From CBDCYN01 sp965224205 (lineage in GTDB: Bacteria > Planctomycetota > Phycisphaerae > Phycisphaerales > Phycisphaeraceae), in assembly GCA_965224205.1 (NCBI GenBank), contig CBDCYN010000013.1:1-64000 (forward strand): 64,000 nucleotides of DNA. The letters are read 5' to 3'. Positions 16,503 to 25,830 of the stretch are shown piece by piece (the first letter of the stretch is position 1; every line of letters begins with the position of its first letter). Below the pieces are notes generated by a model. That model was not told the origin of the DNA and did not search any database. It was given only the letters and a program-made list of their open reading frames with translations. Position numbers and translations under genes: made by a program.

Positions 16503-19500
16503 ATGGCGGAACAAGACACATTTCATCTACCCAATGTCCCTGATGCTCAGGTGGCACTGGAGCATTTAAGCCGTCTACTGACCGAGCTCAAGAGCTGGCA
16601 GCACGATAGCGAGCAGCAATACAGCCAGATGCGGCAGCTATCGGACGAAGTCACCGATCAGCAGGCTCAGCTGGTCAAGCTCAAAGAATCGGTAACCGCT
16701 CAGCGGGCCGAGATCGAAGCCCAGTGCAACGATCTCGAAGCCCAGCAGTCTCATTTCCGTCAGCAGATCGAAGCGTTTGAGGCCAAACGGCGTCAACTCG
16801 ATACCGACCAGCAAGACCTCGAACAGCAGCGGGCCCTCCTCGACCAGGCCAGGTCTCAGGTCGAGCAGGACCGTCGGGAACTCATCAACGAGACCGCCAG
16901 GCTCGAAGCCGAACGCAACGAAGTCGGACAGATCTGGGCCGCCGCCGACGTGCGTCGAAGCGAGACCTATCAGCAACAAACCCACCTCGAGGTCCTCAAC
17001 GACACCCTCGAGAAACAGAAAAAACAGATAGAAAAGGATCAACGCAACCTCGACCGCCAACGCCGCCAGCTCGACGAAAAATCCCAGAAAATATCACGGC
17101 AGAAAGACGACCTCGAGCAAGAAAAAAAACGGCTCTCTCATGCAACCCACCAATTAACTCGTCAGCAGGAACAGGCCCAAGCCCTGCAGGCGCAACTCGA
17201 ACACCAGCAAGCCCACCTCGAAGCCCAGCGAGCCGAACTGTCCAACCAGAAAAACGACCTCGACCAAGAACTCCAGCAGCTACAAAAAGCCCGCGACGGA
17301 TTCAAGGTCCAGCAAGATCAACTCACCGATCAGCTCGCCCAGTTCGAGCAAGCCCAACAACAGGTCAGCCACGCCCGTCAGCAGATCGACCAAGACAAAG
17401 ACCATCTACGCCAGCAACAAGACGAATTCGACCTCCGCGCCCAGCAGCTCAACGACCAGGACCATGACCTCGAAGCCCTGAGCGCATCCCTCGCGGACCA
17501 GCAGCGGGATCTGGAGACCCAAAAATCAGATCTACAGGAGCGTTCATCCCAGCTCGATCAGCAGCAGTCCGATCTAGATGAGCAACGCCAAGCCTTCGCC
17601 GCCACGCAAGACGACCTCGCTGCCCAGCGAGCGCAGCTCGATGAGCGTTCGTCCCAGCTCGATCAGCAGCAGTCCGATCTAGATGAGCAACGCCAAGCCT
17701 TCGCCGCCACGCAAGACGACCTCGCCGCCCAGCGAGCCCAGCTCGACGAGCGTTCATCCCAGCTCGATCAGCAGCAGTCCGATCTAGATGAGCAACGCCA
17801 AGCCTTCGCCGCCACGCAAGACGACCTCGCTGCCCAGCGAGCGCAGCTCGATGAGCGTTCGTCCCAGCTCGATCAGCAGCAGTCCGATCTAGATGAGCAA
17901 CGCCAAGCCTTCGCCGCCACGCAAGACGACCTCGCCGCCCAGCGAGCCCAGCTCGACGAGCGTTCATCCCAGCTCGATCAGCAGCAGTCCGATCTAGATG
18001 AGCAACGCCAAGCCTTCGCCGCCACGCAAGACGACCTCGCCGCCCAGCGAGCGCAGCTCGATGAGCGTTCGTCCCAGCTCGATCAGCAGCAGTCCGATCT
18101 AGATGAGCAACGCCAAGCCTTCGCCGCCACGCAAGACGACCTCGCCGCCCAGCGAGCCCAGCTCGACGAGCGTTCATCCCAGCTCGATCAGCAGCAATCT
18201 GATCTAGATGAGCAACGCCAAGCCTTCGCCGCCACGCAAGACGACCTCGCCGCCCAGCGAACCCAGCTCGACGAGCGTTCATCCCAGCTCGATCAGCAGC
18301 AGTCCGATCTAGATGAGCAACGCCAAGCCTTCGCCGCCACGCAAGACGACCTCGCCGCCCAGCGAGCCCAGCTCGATGAGCGTTCGTCCCAGCTCGATCA
18401 GCAGCAGTCCGATCTAGATGAGCAACGCCAAGCCTTCGCCGCTTCACAACAGGAGGTCTCCACCGAGCGAGCCTTGCTCGAGCAACATCAAACCCAGTTC
18501 AGCACCGAACAACAGCAGATCAACGCTCAGCGAGCCGACCTCGAGCAGCAGCGGCATGAATGGGAAGCGGATCGCCAGGCATTCCATCAATCCAAAAAAG
18601 CTCTCGAGGCTCAGCAGCAAGCCCTGCAGACGGATCGTCAACAGCTCGAAGCTCAACGCGCTTCCGCCCAGCAGATTCAACAAGATATCGAGAACCAGCA
18701 AGAGGAGCTTAAAGACCAGCGGCACCAGCTCCAGCAATCTCAACGCCAGCTCACCGAAGCCCAAGAATCCCTCGAAACCCAGCAAGAAACCCTCGCCACC
18801 GACCGGGCCGACCTCAAAGATCAGTGCTCGGCACTCGAGTCTGATCGCGGCGACCTCCAACGCGCCCAGGACGAACTATCCCACGAGCGGGCCCGCCTCG
18901 AAACCCTGCGCAACCACCTCGCCGAAGCCCAGCGGGAGTTTCAGGCCAAGCAAGACCAGCTCAAAGCACAGGAATCCAAGACCGAGCTGCGAAACCGCGA
19001 GCTGGCCACCAAACGCAAACAGCTCGAGAAGCAACAGAAGCAAGTCACCCAGACGAAGACCTCGTTGCAGCAGGAGCAAGCCAGCGTCGCCGCCAGCCGT
19101 GCCCAGCTCGAAGAAGTACGCCAGAAACTCGACGCCCAGCGCCAAGAAATCGATGACCAGAAACACAAGCTCCAAACCCAAGCCTACATCCTCGAGCAAC
19201 GCCGCCAACAACTCGAAGCCGATCACAAGCAGCTAGAAAAAGACCGACAAGAAGCCGCCGCCCAGCAGCAACGGTTCGACCATCAGCGGACCCAGTTACG
19301 TGACGAGCAGGCCCAATTAGCCGCTCAGATCCATGCCACCGCCTCACACGATCTCCACACCCGTCTCGAGCACACCCAAGAACGAACCCGCCGCCTCGAC
19401 GCCCGCGAAAGCGAACTCCAAGCGTTCCAGGCCGACCTCGAGCAACGCGCCAACCAACTCGAAGAAAAGCTCGCCCAGGCGCGACAAAACCCCGTCGCTC

Positions 19501-22025
19501 CGTCCCCACCGCCCGTCACCCCCGACGAGCGTCTCAAGCTCACCCAACGCCTCCAAGAAATCGAAGCGCGTCACACCGAGATCGAGCGCCGCAACGATCA
19601 GCTGCGGATCCAAGCCCAGCAGCTCGAGCACGATCGCGCACGGCTCGCCGAAGACCGCAACAAGGTCGAGATCTCCCGCCGCCAAGCCATCGAGGAACGC
19701 GAACGCCTCCGCCTCCAGAAAGCCATCCTACAAGACGAGCCCACTCACCCGCAGACCAACGCCCAAGCCGCCTCCCTCGACCTCGACCGCCTCGAGGAAC
19801 GCGCCGCCGCCCTCGACCTACGCAACGAGGAGCTCGAAACCGAACAGGACCAGCTCGACCACCTCGGCAGCCAGCTCGATCAATCCCACCACGAACTGAC
19901 CGCCTCCTGGCAAGAGATCGTCCGCCAGCGTCGAGAGGCCGACGAACAACTCAAAGCTGCCCGCCAAGAAAAAGACCGCCTCGTGCAAGAACACGCCACC
20001 GACGATGACCGCCAGCAGATCGATTCGCGGATCCATCAGTTCGAAGCCCAACGCGAGGACCTCAAAACGTCATGGAAAGCTCTCGAACAACGCCAGGGCG
20101 AACTCAACCAACGCCGCCTCGAGCTCGAAGAAGCCCGCGCGTCCCTCAAACAGCAGCAACAAGACCTGCGTCACCAGCAAGCCGCGGTGGCTGAAGAAAA
20201 AGCCCGTCACCTACACCACCACGACGCCCAGGACCCCTCCCTACACGACGCCCCCGAGCAAACCCTGGCCAGGATCGAGCAGCTCGAAGCACGCGACGCC
20301 AAGCTCCAGAACATCATCGCCCGCTTTACCGGTCGTGAGCACAAACTCAGCCAGCGGTGCGACGAGATCCAACGCCACCAGGACCAAGCACAACAGCAAG
20401 GCAACCAGATCGAGCACACCCTCGCGTGCCTCGAACAAGAAAAGGCCGATATCAACAACCAGCTCCAGGCGATCGACCCCCACGCCTCGGTCGAGCCCAG
20501 CCCGTCCGCGGCCACCGCCCCGCCCATCGCCCGCCCCGATCAATCTGAATTCCTCGACCGCTTGATCCAAGAAAAGCAGGCCGCCCAACACCTCCAGAAG
20601 CAGATCGCCGAGCAGATCCGTCTCCTAAAAGAGCAACGCGACGCGCTCGAAGACGAAAAAACCGCCCTCAACGAACGCACCGAGCTGGTCGAGCGTCAGC
20701 GGCGCGCCAACCAGCGTCTAACGCTTCTCGACTCCGATCGCCACCAGCTCGACGAGCAGAAGGATCAGCACCAGCAACGCCACGAACAGATCCAGCGACA
20801 GCTCCAAGAGATCGATCGCGACCGCCTGCGGGTCGAAGAGCACCGCGCTGAGCTCCAAGAACAAGACCATCCCCCCGCTGAAGATCACGCGGCGGACCTC
20901 GGGGAAGAGCCCCTCGTCGCCTCAACGCCCGACGTTGGCTCCCAGAACCACTCACCCGAAGAACAAGAACAGCTCGATGCCCGCGCCCGCCAGCTCGACG
21001 ATCAGAAGCAGCGTCTCGTGGCCGAGCAGAACGAGCTCGACCACACCCGCCAGGACCTCATCAAGCAGCAGCAGGCGATCGACGAGCAGCGGGCCATCCT
21101 CCAGAACGAACGCGCTGAGATCGACCGCCTGACCTCCGAGATCGAGCGGGTAGACCGCGCCAACCGGTCCAAGATCCTCGACGAACGCACCACCCAGCTC
21201 GACGCCGAACGCGCCGAGCTACAGGCCTACCGCCACCAACTCGACGACCGTCGCCATCAGCTCCTTTCCAATACCCAGAATCTCGAGCAGGCCCGCCAGG
21301 AGCTGTCGCACCAGCAAGAACAGCTCCAGAAGCGGTTGCAGTCGCTGCGTGATGATCACGGTTCCACCGATCCCGATCACCCAGCCCCGGAAACGCACGA
21401 AGAAACCCGGGAGCTCGAACAACACCGCGCCCAGCTCGAAACCCTCCGCCAGCAACTCGAAGACGACCAGCGCCAGCACGAGCAGCAGCAAAAAGAGTGG
21501 GACACCGCCCAGGCCCAAGCCGCCCAGCGGCTCGAGCAGCTCGAGCTTGAGATCGATGCGATCAATCAAGAAAAATCGCGGCTGGCCGCCTTCCATCAGC
21601 TCACCGAGCACCAGCAAGACATCGAACGCAAGCTGCTAGAGCTCGAGTCCCAACAAGCCGACCTCACCGTCCAGCACAACCAGCACGACGACCGCGCCTC
21701 AGCCCTTGATGAAGAACACCAAGCCCTCGATCAGCTCAAGGACAAGATCCTCCGCGCCAGCCGGACCATCCAACGCAACAAGCAGACCCTCGAGAAGCAG
21801 CGCCTCAAACTCCGCGGCCGCAAGGCCGACCTCGACCAGCGCGAGGCCCACATGAACCAGAAGCTCGATACCTGCCACAAGGCCTACCGCCAGACGCTCG
21901 AGCAGCTGCGGGCCAAGCGGGATCAGCTGCTGCGTTGGCAACAAGACCTCGAGCGGCGCGAGCGCCAGCTCCAAGACCAACCCAGCCCCGACGACACCTT
22001 CGCGGCAGAATTCGATCTCGATTGA
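16503..22025 (+). CDS. Giant coiled-coil-rich protein with 35-residue tandem repeats
   Basis: An 1840-residue protein made almost wholly of Gln, Asp, Glu, Leu, Arg and Ala in heptad patterns of the type LDQQRxxLEx. It has no signal peptide, membrane segment or enzymatic motif. Residues 347-626 are eight 35-residue units (five heptads each) plus a partial ninth. Short Pro-rich breaks near residues 1000, 1085, 1340, 1470 and 1630 divide the rod into segments. The last 15 residues form an acidic tail. By composition it resembles bacterial filament-forming coiled-coil-rich proteins, but the role is unknown. It lies 175 bp before the end of the convergent fliA gene. The ATG at 16503 has GAGGG 12 nt upstream; a GTG at 16476 is the alternative. 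Confidence 0.85.
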   Translation: MAEQDTFHLPNVPDAQVALEHLSRLLTELKSWQHDSEQQYSQMRQLSDEVTDQQAQLVKLKESVTAQRAEIEAQCNDLEAQQSHFRQQIEAFEAKRRQLDTDQQDLEQQRALLDQARSQVEQDRRELINETARLEAERNEVGQIWAAADVRRSETYQQQTHLEVLNDTLEKQKKQIEKDQRNLDRQRRQLDEKSQKISRQKDDLEQEKKRLSHATHQLTRQQEQAQALQAQLEHQQAHLEAQRAELSNQKNDLDQELQQLQKARDGFKVQQDQLTDQLAQFEQAQQQVSHARQQIDQDKDHLRQQQDEFDLRAQQLNDQDHDLEALSASLADQQRDLETQKSDLQERSSQLDQQQSDLDEQRQAFAATQDDLAAQRAQLDERSSQLDQQQSDLDEQRQAFAATQDDLAAQRAQLDERSSQLDQQQSDLDEQRQAFAATQDDLAAQRAQLDERSSQLDQQQSDLDEQRQAFAATQDDLAAQRAQLDERSSQLDQQQSDLDEQRQAFAATQDDLAAQRAQLDERSSQLDQQQSDLDEQRQAFAATQDDLAAQRAQLDERSSQLDQQQSDLDEQRQAFAATQDDLAAQRTQLDERSSQLDQQQSDLDEQRQAFAATQDDLAAQRAQLDERSSQLDQQQSDLDEQRQAFAASQQEVSTERALLEQHQTQFSTEQQQINAQRADLEQQRHEWEADRQAFHQSKKALEAQQQALQTDRQQLEAQRASAQQIQQDIENQQEELKDQRHQLQQSQRQLTEAQESLETQQETLATDRADLKDQCSALESDRGDLQRAQDELSHERARLETLRNHLAEAQREFQAKQDQLKAQESKTELRNRELATKRKQLEKQQKQVTQTKTSLQQEQASVAASRAQLEEVRQKLDAQRQEIDDQKHKLQTQAYILEQRRQQLEADHKQLEKDRQEAAAQQQRFDHQRTQLRDEQAQLAAQIHATASHDLHTRLEHTQERTRRLDARESELQAFQADLEQRANQLEEKLAQARQNPVAPSPPPVTPDERLKLTQRLQEIEARHTEIERRNDQLRIQAQQLEHDRARLAEDRNKVEISRRQAIEERERLRLQKAILQDEPTHPQTNAQAASLDLDRLEERAAALDLRNEELETEQDQLDHLGSQLDQSHHELTASWQEIVRQRREADEQLKAARQEKDRLVQEHATDDDRQQIDSRIHQFEAQREDLKTSWKALEQRQGELNQRRLELEEARASLKQQQQDLRHQQAAVAEEKARHLHHHDAQDPSLHDAPEQTLARIEQLEARDAKLQNIIARFTGREHKLSQRCDEIQRHQDQAQQQGNQIEHTLACLEQEKADINNQLQAIDPHASVEPSPSAATAPPIARPDQSEFLDRLIQEKQAAQHLQKQIAEQIRLLKEQRDALEDEKTALNERTELVERQRRANQRLTLLDSDRHQLDEQKDQHQQRHEQIQRQLQEIDRDRLRVEEHRAELQEQDHPPAEDHAADLGEEPLVASTPDVGSQNHSPEEQEQLDARARQLDDQKQRLVAEQNELDHTRQDLIKQQQAIDEQRAILQNERAEIDRLTSEIERVDRANRSKILDERTTQLDAERAELQAYRHQLDDRRHQLLSNTQNLEQARQELSHQQEQLQKRLQSLRDDHGSTDPDHPAPETHEETRELEQHRAQLETLRQQLEDDQRQHEQQQKEWDTAQAQAAQRLEQLELEIDAINQEKSRLAAFHQLTEHQQDIERKLLELESQQADLTVQHNQHDDRASALDEEHQALDQLKDKILRASRTIQRNKQTLEKQRLKLRGRKADLDQREAHMNQKLDTCHKAYRQTLEQLRAKRDQLLRWQQDLERRERQLQDQPSPDDTFAAEFDLD
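17541..18443 (+). repeat. 105-bp in-frame tandem repeat array, eight full units plus a partial ninth
   Basis: Units begin at 17541, 17646, 17751, 17856, 17961, 18066, 18171, 18276 and 18381. Each encodes 35 residues starting RSSQLDQQQSDLDEQRQAF. Two nucleotide subtypes alternate over the first six units (CGTTCATCCC versus CGTTCGTCCC at the start, GACGAG versus GATGAG at the end), giving a 210-bp higher-order period. Protein identity is nearly complete; one unit has Thr for Ala. Confidence 0.95.
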
Positions 22026-22048
22026 AAAGAAACGGGGTCGTCCTTACG

Positions 22049-22161
22049 AGGTAAGGATGCGTATCAGAAGGGGTTGGCCCACCAAAATCCTTAGCCGTGG
22101 GCTGCCGCTCCACAGCTGGAGCCTCGTGGACAACAATCGGTCCTTGTCTGTGCAGGACGAC
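22049..22161. repeat. Intergenic repeat pair (family 3) between the coiled-coil gene and fliA
   Basis: 22049-22080 (AGGTAAGGATGCGTATCAGA and GGGGTTGGCCC) resembles 63378-63407. 22116-22161, read on the minus strand, resembles 42221-42266 (GTCGTCCTGC, then TTGTTGTC and ACGAGGCTCCAG). No clear T-rich terminator was found in this convergent interval. Confidence 0.5.
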
Positions 22162-22200
22162 AAAAAATGAAAGGTTTCCCGCGTAACAGACCCGGGCCGC

Positions 22201-23019
22201 CTACTCCGCTTCGGCCTGAAGCTCCTTGTCGCGGTGCTGGAGCTGGGCCTTGAGGCGGGCGAGGATCGAGCTGTGCATCTGGCTCACCCGCGACTCCGAG
22301 AGATCCAGCGTCACGCCGATCTCCTTCATCGTCATCTCCTCGTAGTAGTAGAGGATCAGGATCAGCCGCTCAGCCCGTGATAGGCCCTTGGTGATCAGGT
22401 CCTTGAGGTCGCGGCACTGGACCGCCGACAGGGGGTTGACCTGCTTGGGGTCTTCGAGGACGTCGATCTCACGCACGTCTTTGTTCGAGTCGGTCTCGAA
22501 CCATTTCCGGCTTAGGCTCACCACGCTAACGGCTCCCGCGTCCTTACGGATCTTGGCGAATTCTTCCTTCGACACATCCATCTTGGTGGCCAGTTCTTCC
22601 TCGGTGGGGGTGCGTCCCAGCTGCATCTCCAGGCTCTTGCGCGCCGTGTCGACCTGGCTCGACCGCGACCGCACCAGGCGCGGCACCCAGTCCATGGACC
22701 GAAGCTCGTCGAGGATCGCCCCGCGGATCCTCGGGGCGCAGTACGTCTCGAACTTCACCCCCCGCTCCATGTCGAACGAGTCGATCGTGTCCATGAGCCC
22801 GAACACCCCGGCGCTCATGAGGTCCTCGATGTCGACCTCGTCGGGCAGCTTGTTGTGGATGCGCTCGGCGTTGTATTTGACCAGGGGCAGGTAGTGCTCC
22901 ATGAGTGTGTTGCGCAGGGCTTCGGTGCCGGTACGCTTGTACTCGATCCAGATCTCTTCGATCGGCTGCTGATCTTTGACTGAGGTGCTACGGATGGCCG
23001 CGGTTCTGTACTTTGCCAT
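22201..23019 (-). CDS. fliA: Flagellar sigma factor sigma-28 (FliA/WhiG family)
   Basis: A 272-residue sigma-70-family factor directing late flagellar transcription. Region 2 contains DLMSAGVFGLMDTIDSFDME and FETYCAPRIRGAILDELR, followed by DWVPR, typical of FliA. Region 3 is at LGRTPTEEELATKM, and region 4 ends with a helix-turn-helix, MKEIGVTLDLSESRVSQMHS. The ATG at 23019 has AAGGAG 6 nt upstream. It is the last gene of the minus-strand flagellar block, downstream of flhF and flhG, an arrangement seen in polar flagellates. No flgM is recognisable in the window. Confidence 0.96.
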   Translation of the reverse strand: MAKYRTAAIRSTSVKDQQPIEEIWIEYKRTGTEALRNTLMEHYLPLVKYNAERIHNKLPDEVDIEDLMSAGVFGLMDTIDSFDMERGVKFETYCAPRIRGAILDELRSMDWVPRLVRSRSSQVDTARKSLEMQLGRTPTEEELATKMDVSKEEFAKIRKDAGAVSVVSLSRKWFETDSNKDVREIDVLEDPKQVNPLSAVQCRDLKDLITKGLSRAERLILILYYYEEMTMKEIGVTLDLSESRVSQMHSSILARLKAQLQHRDKELQAEAE

Positions 23020-23098
23020 GGTCTGCTCCTTGACCTTGATGCCCGTGGGGTTCGTCCTTGTGGGCTGCTACGGTTACGGCGTGGTGTGTCGAGATGGG

Positions 23099-23410
23099 TC
23101 ACACGTCTGCGTTGGTCGTCACTTCATCTTCTATGATCTCCACAGGGGTGGGGGTATCTTTAGACAGGGGTAACCCGCCCGCTGCCGCTTTTTGTCCACC
23201 TGGCGATCCCGGGATCGGGTTTTGTTCTTTGTAGGTCTTGACATGATCTTCGATCACGCTTTGCCCTATCGAAGCGATGCCTTGGCCGACCATCCCCGCG
23301 ATGAGCAACACAATAATCGAGCGCCAGATCACTGTGGCCGGGGGGTTGCCTACTGACCACCCTACACAAATCGCCGCCGCAAAGCAAGCGAAAGCGAAAC
23401 ACGAACCCAC
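23099..23410 (-). CDS. Small membrane protein of unknown function between flhG and fliA
   Basis: About 103 residues with two adjacent hydrophobic segments (about 3-20 and 29-48) and a hydrophilic tail ending DEVTTNADV. I do not recognise a family. No ATG start fits: the frame opens after a TGA near 23458 and offers CTG or the GTG at 23410, so the true N-terminus may be up to 15 residues longer. It sits between flhG and fliA on the same strand and may be a lineage-specific member of the flagellar block. Confidence 0.55.
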   Translation of the reverse strand: MGSCFAFACFAAAICVGWSVGNPPATVIWRSIIVLLIAGMVGQGIASIGQSVIEDHVKTYKEQNPIPGSPGGQKAAAGGLPLSKDTPTPVEIIEDEVTTNADV

Positions 23411-23641
23411 CGCTTTGGCTAAAATCGACAGGCACTCCTGGTCACTTCTTGATGCATAAAATCAGCACCCGATGGATCGACCCTGACGCCCCTGAGAACC
23501 AAACCCTGTCCGAGATGTGCCTGTTTCATCAACAGGCCGACCCCGTGACTATACCCGTGACATCCCTAAACGTCTAGAGATCAAGTGAAAAAAAATATCC
23601 GATGCGCACGCCCTCGGGTCCTGCCTTGAGTCCTGTGCCGA

Positions 23642-24493
23642 TCATCGCATCAACCATGACGACATCCTCTGCCACAGCCCGTCTGCCTGCGGTTCGGCCG
23701 CGTGCCGGTCGATCCGGTGCGCCAGCCGGTTGATGCACAGGCTGGCCGGGCCGTGGGGGCTGTCCATCACAAACGGCCGGCGGCGACGCACCGCCAGCGG
23801 GACGCGGGAGTCTGCAACCACGTACCCCGCGTACTGCGTCGACACCTCAAGAAACTTCTCGCACACCGAGTTGATCCGCTTGTAGACCTCCTGCCCTTCG
23901 CTCAGGTCCTTGACCATGTTGATCACCAGGCCGATCTCCAGGTCCCGCCGGTGACGCGACACGATCTTGATCATCGCGTAAGCATCGGTCACCGACGTCG
24001 GCTCCGGGGTCGTGACGGTCAGCAACTGATCCGCGCCCATGATGAACGCCAAGACATTGGGGCCCACCCCGGCGCTGACGTCGATCAGGATCATGTCGTG
24101 CTTGAGCTCAATGCGATGCACCTGCTCGACCAGCCGGGCGCGTTCAAAGGTGTTTAGGTCCGCCATCTTGGCCAGGCCCGACGCCCCGGGGATCAACCCG
24201 AACCCCCCCGGAGCCACGACCATCGCCTGCTCGATGGTCTTGCGCCCGGCCACGACGTGGGCGAGGTTGCTGCCGGGGCGGATGTTGCAAAGCACGTCCG
24301 CGTTGGCCGTGCCCAAGTCCGCGTCCATCAAGGCCACCCGGCGCCCCATCTGCGACAAACGCACCGCTAGGTTCACCGCGACGTTGCTCTTGCCCACCCC
24401 TCCTTTACCACTCGCGATCGCCACGACACGCGCGCGTGGGGGCGACCCTTCTCGGGCCAGCGTCCGTAGTGCTTGGGCTTGATCCGCGATCAT
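23642..24493 (-). CDS. flhG: MinD-like ATPase FlhG (flagellar number regulator)
   Basis: A 283-residue ParA/MinD-family ATPase that pairs with FlhF to limit flagellar number and placement at the membrane. The deviant Walker A is ASGKGGVGKSNVAVNLA (about residues 24-40), followed by MDADLGTANADVLCNI and LIDVSAGVGPNV. A hydrophobic, basic C-terminal stretch (LWQRMSSWLMR) could be the membrane-targeting helix. I chose the ATG at 24493 because it overlaps the flhF stop as ATGA; the open frame continues upstream only as a shadow of flhF. Confidence 0.94.
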   Translation of the reverse strand: MIADQAQALRTLAREGSPPRARVVAIASGKGGVGKSNVAVNLAVRLSQMGRRVALMDADLGTANADVLCNIRPGSNLAHVVAGRKTIEQAMVVAPGGFGLIPGASGLAKMADLNTFERARLVEQVHRIELKHDMILIDVSAGVGPNVLAFIMGADQLLTVTTPEPTSVTDAYAMIKIVSRHRRDLEIGLVINMVKDLSEGQEVYKRINSVCEKFLEVSTQYAGYVVADSRVPLAVRRRRPFVMDSPHGPASLCINRLAHRIDRHAAEPQADGLWQRMSSWLMR

Positions 24494-25830
24494 GGCGATA
24501 CCTTCCCTTGAACGATGATTTCCGCCAGGTGACCGGCCCGGCCCGGCTCGATGTGATGAGGCACCTCTTGCCCGGTCGTCACGTAGCTCAATGATTTCTT
24601 CACCCGTGCGGCCACGTTGATCAGCACCCCGTACGTCACCGCTTCGTCGAGCTTCGTCAAGATAATCCGGTCGGTCGGGATGCAGGAAAACCGCTCCACC
24701 GTATCCATCAACACCGGCTGGGAGCACGTCGACGACAGCACCAGGTGAACCTCATCGGGCCGGGCGACTTCCATATAACTCTTGAGGTGATCCAGCCGGG
24801 GGTCGTCTCGCTGGCTACGCCCGGCGGTGTCGATCAGCACCACGTCGTACCCGGCGCACCGCTGGATCGCGTCGGTCAACTCCCCCGGGCTCATCGCCAC
24901 GTGCAGCGGCACACCCAGGATATTCGCGTATGTCCGCAGCTGGTCCACCGCCGCGATCCGGTAAGTATCGAGCGTGATCAGCGCGACCTTCTTCTTCTGC
25001 TTGAGCTTGAACGTCGCCGTGAGCTTGGCGATCGTCGTGGTCTTGCCCACCCCGGTGGGGCCGATCAACGCGATCAGGCGCGGCCGACCGTCGGCGGACT
25101 CGACCGTCCCGCTGGCGGATCCATCCACGGGGATCCAATCCGCGATCACGGCCACGACCGCTTTACGCACCGCTTCGTCATCGTCGAGTTGATCGGCGCT
25201 AAGCCGGTCACGGACCTTGTCGATGATCTCCGCGGCCAGGTCCTCGGCGACCTCTTGCTCCAATAACGACAGGTATCGCTCAAAAAGCTTCTGCGGCATG
25301 TCAGCGCCGCCTTCTTTGCGGCGTTGGTGCTGATCGTTCATTAACCTGGTGACCAGCTGCTTGACCGCACGGACCTCTTCAGCCAGCTCAAGGTTGTGGT
25401 CCGAAGGGACCGCGCTGAGCGTCGTAGTGGCGTGGGGACTTGAAGATGGAGGTGTAGGTGGAGACGGAGACGGGTTATGGGGGGGCGGTGGATCGGTCGG
25501 CCCAGCAGCGGGCTGCTGACGCTTGGCCAGCTCGGCCTGGGCCACGGCGTACGTGCGGCGGATCAGGTCACCGGCGGCGGGGTCGCGTAACGGCTTGTTC
25601 TTGGCGTTGGCCTGGGTTTTGGTTTTCTTGGGCCGTTGTGGGTCACGGCCAAGATCCAACGACGCCCGGTCCGCGGCGGTGATCTCCACCACCGTCCGGG
25701 CCCCGATCCCCAGGAACCCCCCGTGCTTGTACGTGCGCGTGTGCAGCACCACCGCTTGGGCACCGAGGTTGCGCCTGACCAGCGCTAACGCCTCGGCCAT
25801 CGACGTAGCTCGGAACGTTTTTAGCTTCAC
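24490..25830 (-). CDS. flhF: SRP-type GTPase FlhF (flagellar placement)
   Basis: A 446-residue GTPase of the Ffh/FtsY class that marks the site of flagellar assembly. The family N-terminal motif MKLKTFRATSMAEALALVRR is present. A Pro/Ser-rich linker (about 105-145) leads into the NG domain with GPTGVGKTTTIAKL, DTYRIAAVDQLRTYANILG, DTAGRSQRDD and TKLDEAVTYG. It overlaps flhA upstream and flhG downstream by ATGA, so flhA-flhF-flhG are translationally coupled. Confidence 0.95.
   Translation of the reverse strand: MKLKTFRATSMAEALALVRRNLGAQAVVLHTRTYKHGGFLGIGARTVVEITAADRASLDLGRDPQRPKKTKTQANAKNKPLRDPAAGDLIRRTYAVAQAELAKRQQPAAGPTDPPPPHNPSPSPPTPPSSSPHATTTLSAVPSDHNLELAEEVRAVKQLVTRLMNDQHQRRKEGGADMPQKLFERYLSLLEQEVAEDLAAEIIDKVRDRLSADQLDDDEAVRKAVVAVIADWIPVDGSASGTVESADGRPRLIALIGPTGVGKTTTIAKLTATFKLKQKKKVALITLDTYRIAAVDQLRTYANILGVPLHVAMSPGELTDAIQRCAGYDVVLIDTAGRSQRDDPRLDHLKSYMEVARPDEVHLVLSSTCSQPVLMDTVERFSCIPTDRIILTKLDEAVTYGVLINVAARVKKSLSYVTTGQEVPHHIEPGRAGHLAEIIVQGKVSP

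Noticed and set aside
17541..18443. Regularly spaced repeats that could suggest a CRISPR array
   Set aside because: The repeats are contiguous 105-bp coding units without spacers, and no cas genes are nearby.
17449..18447. A 332-residue minus-strand open frame made of repeats within the coiled-coil gene
   Set aside because: It is an antisense shadow of the 105-bp repeat array; the plus-strand frame spans 5.5 kb and explains it.
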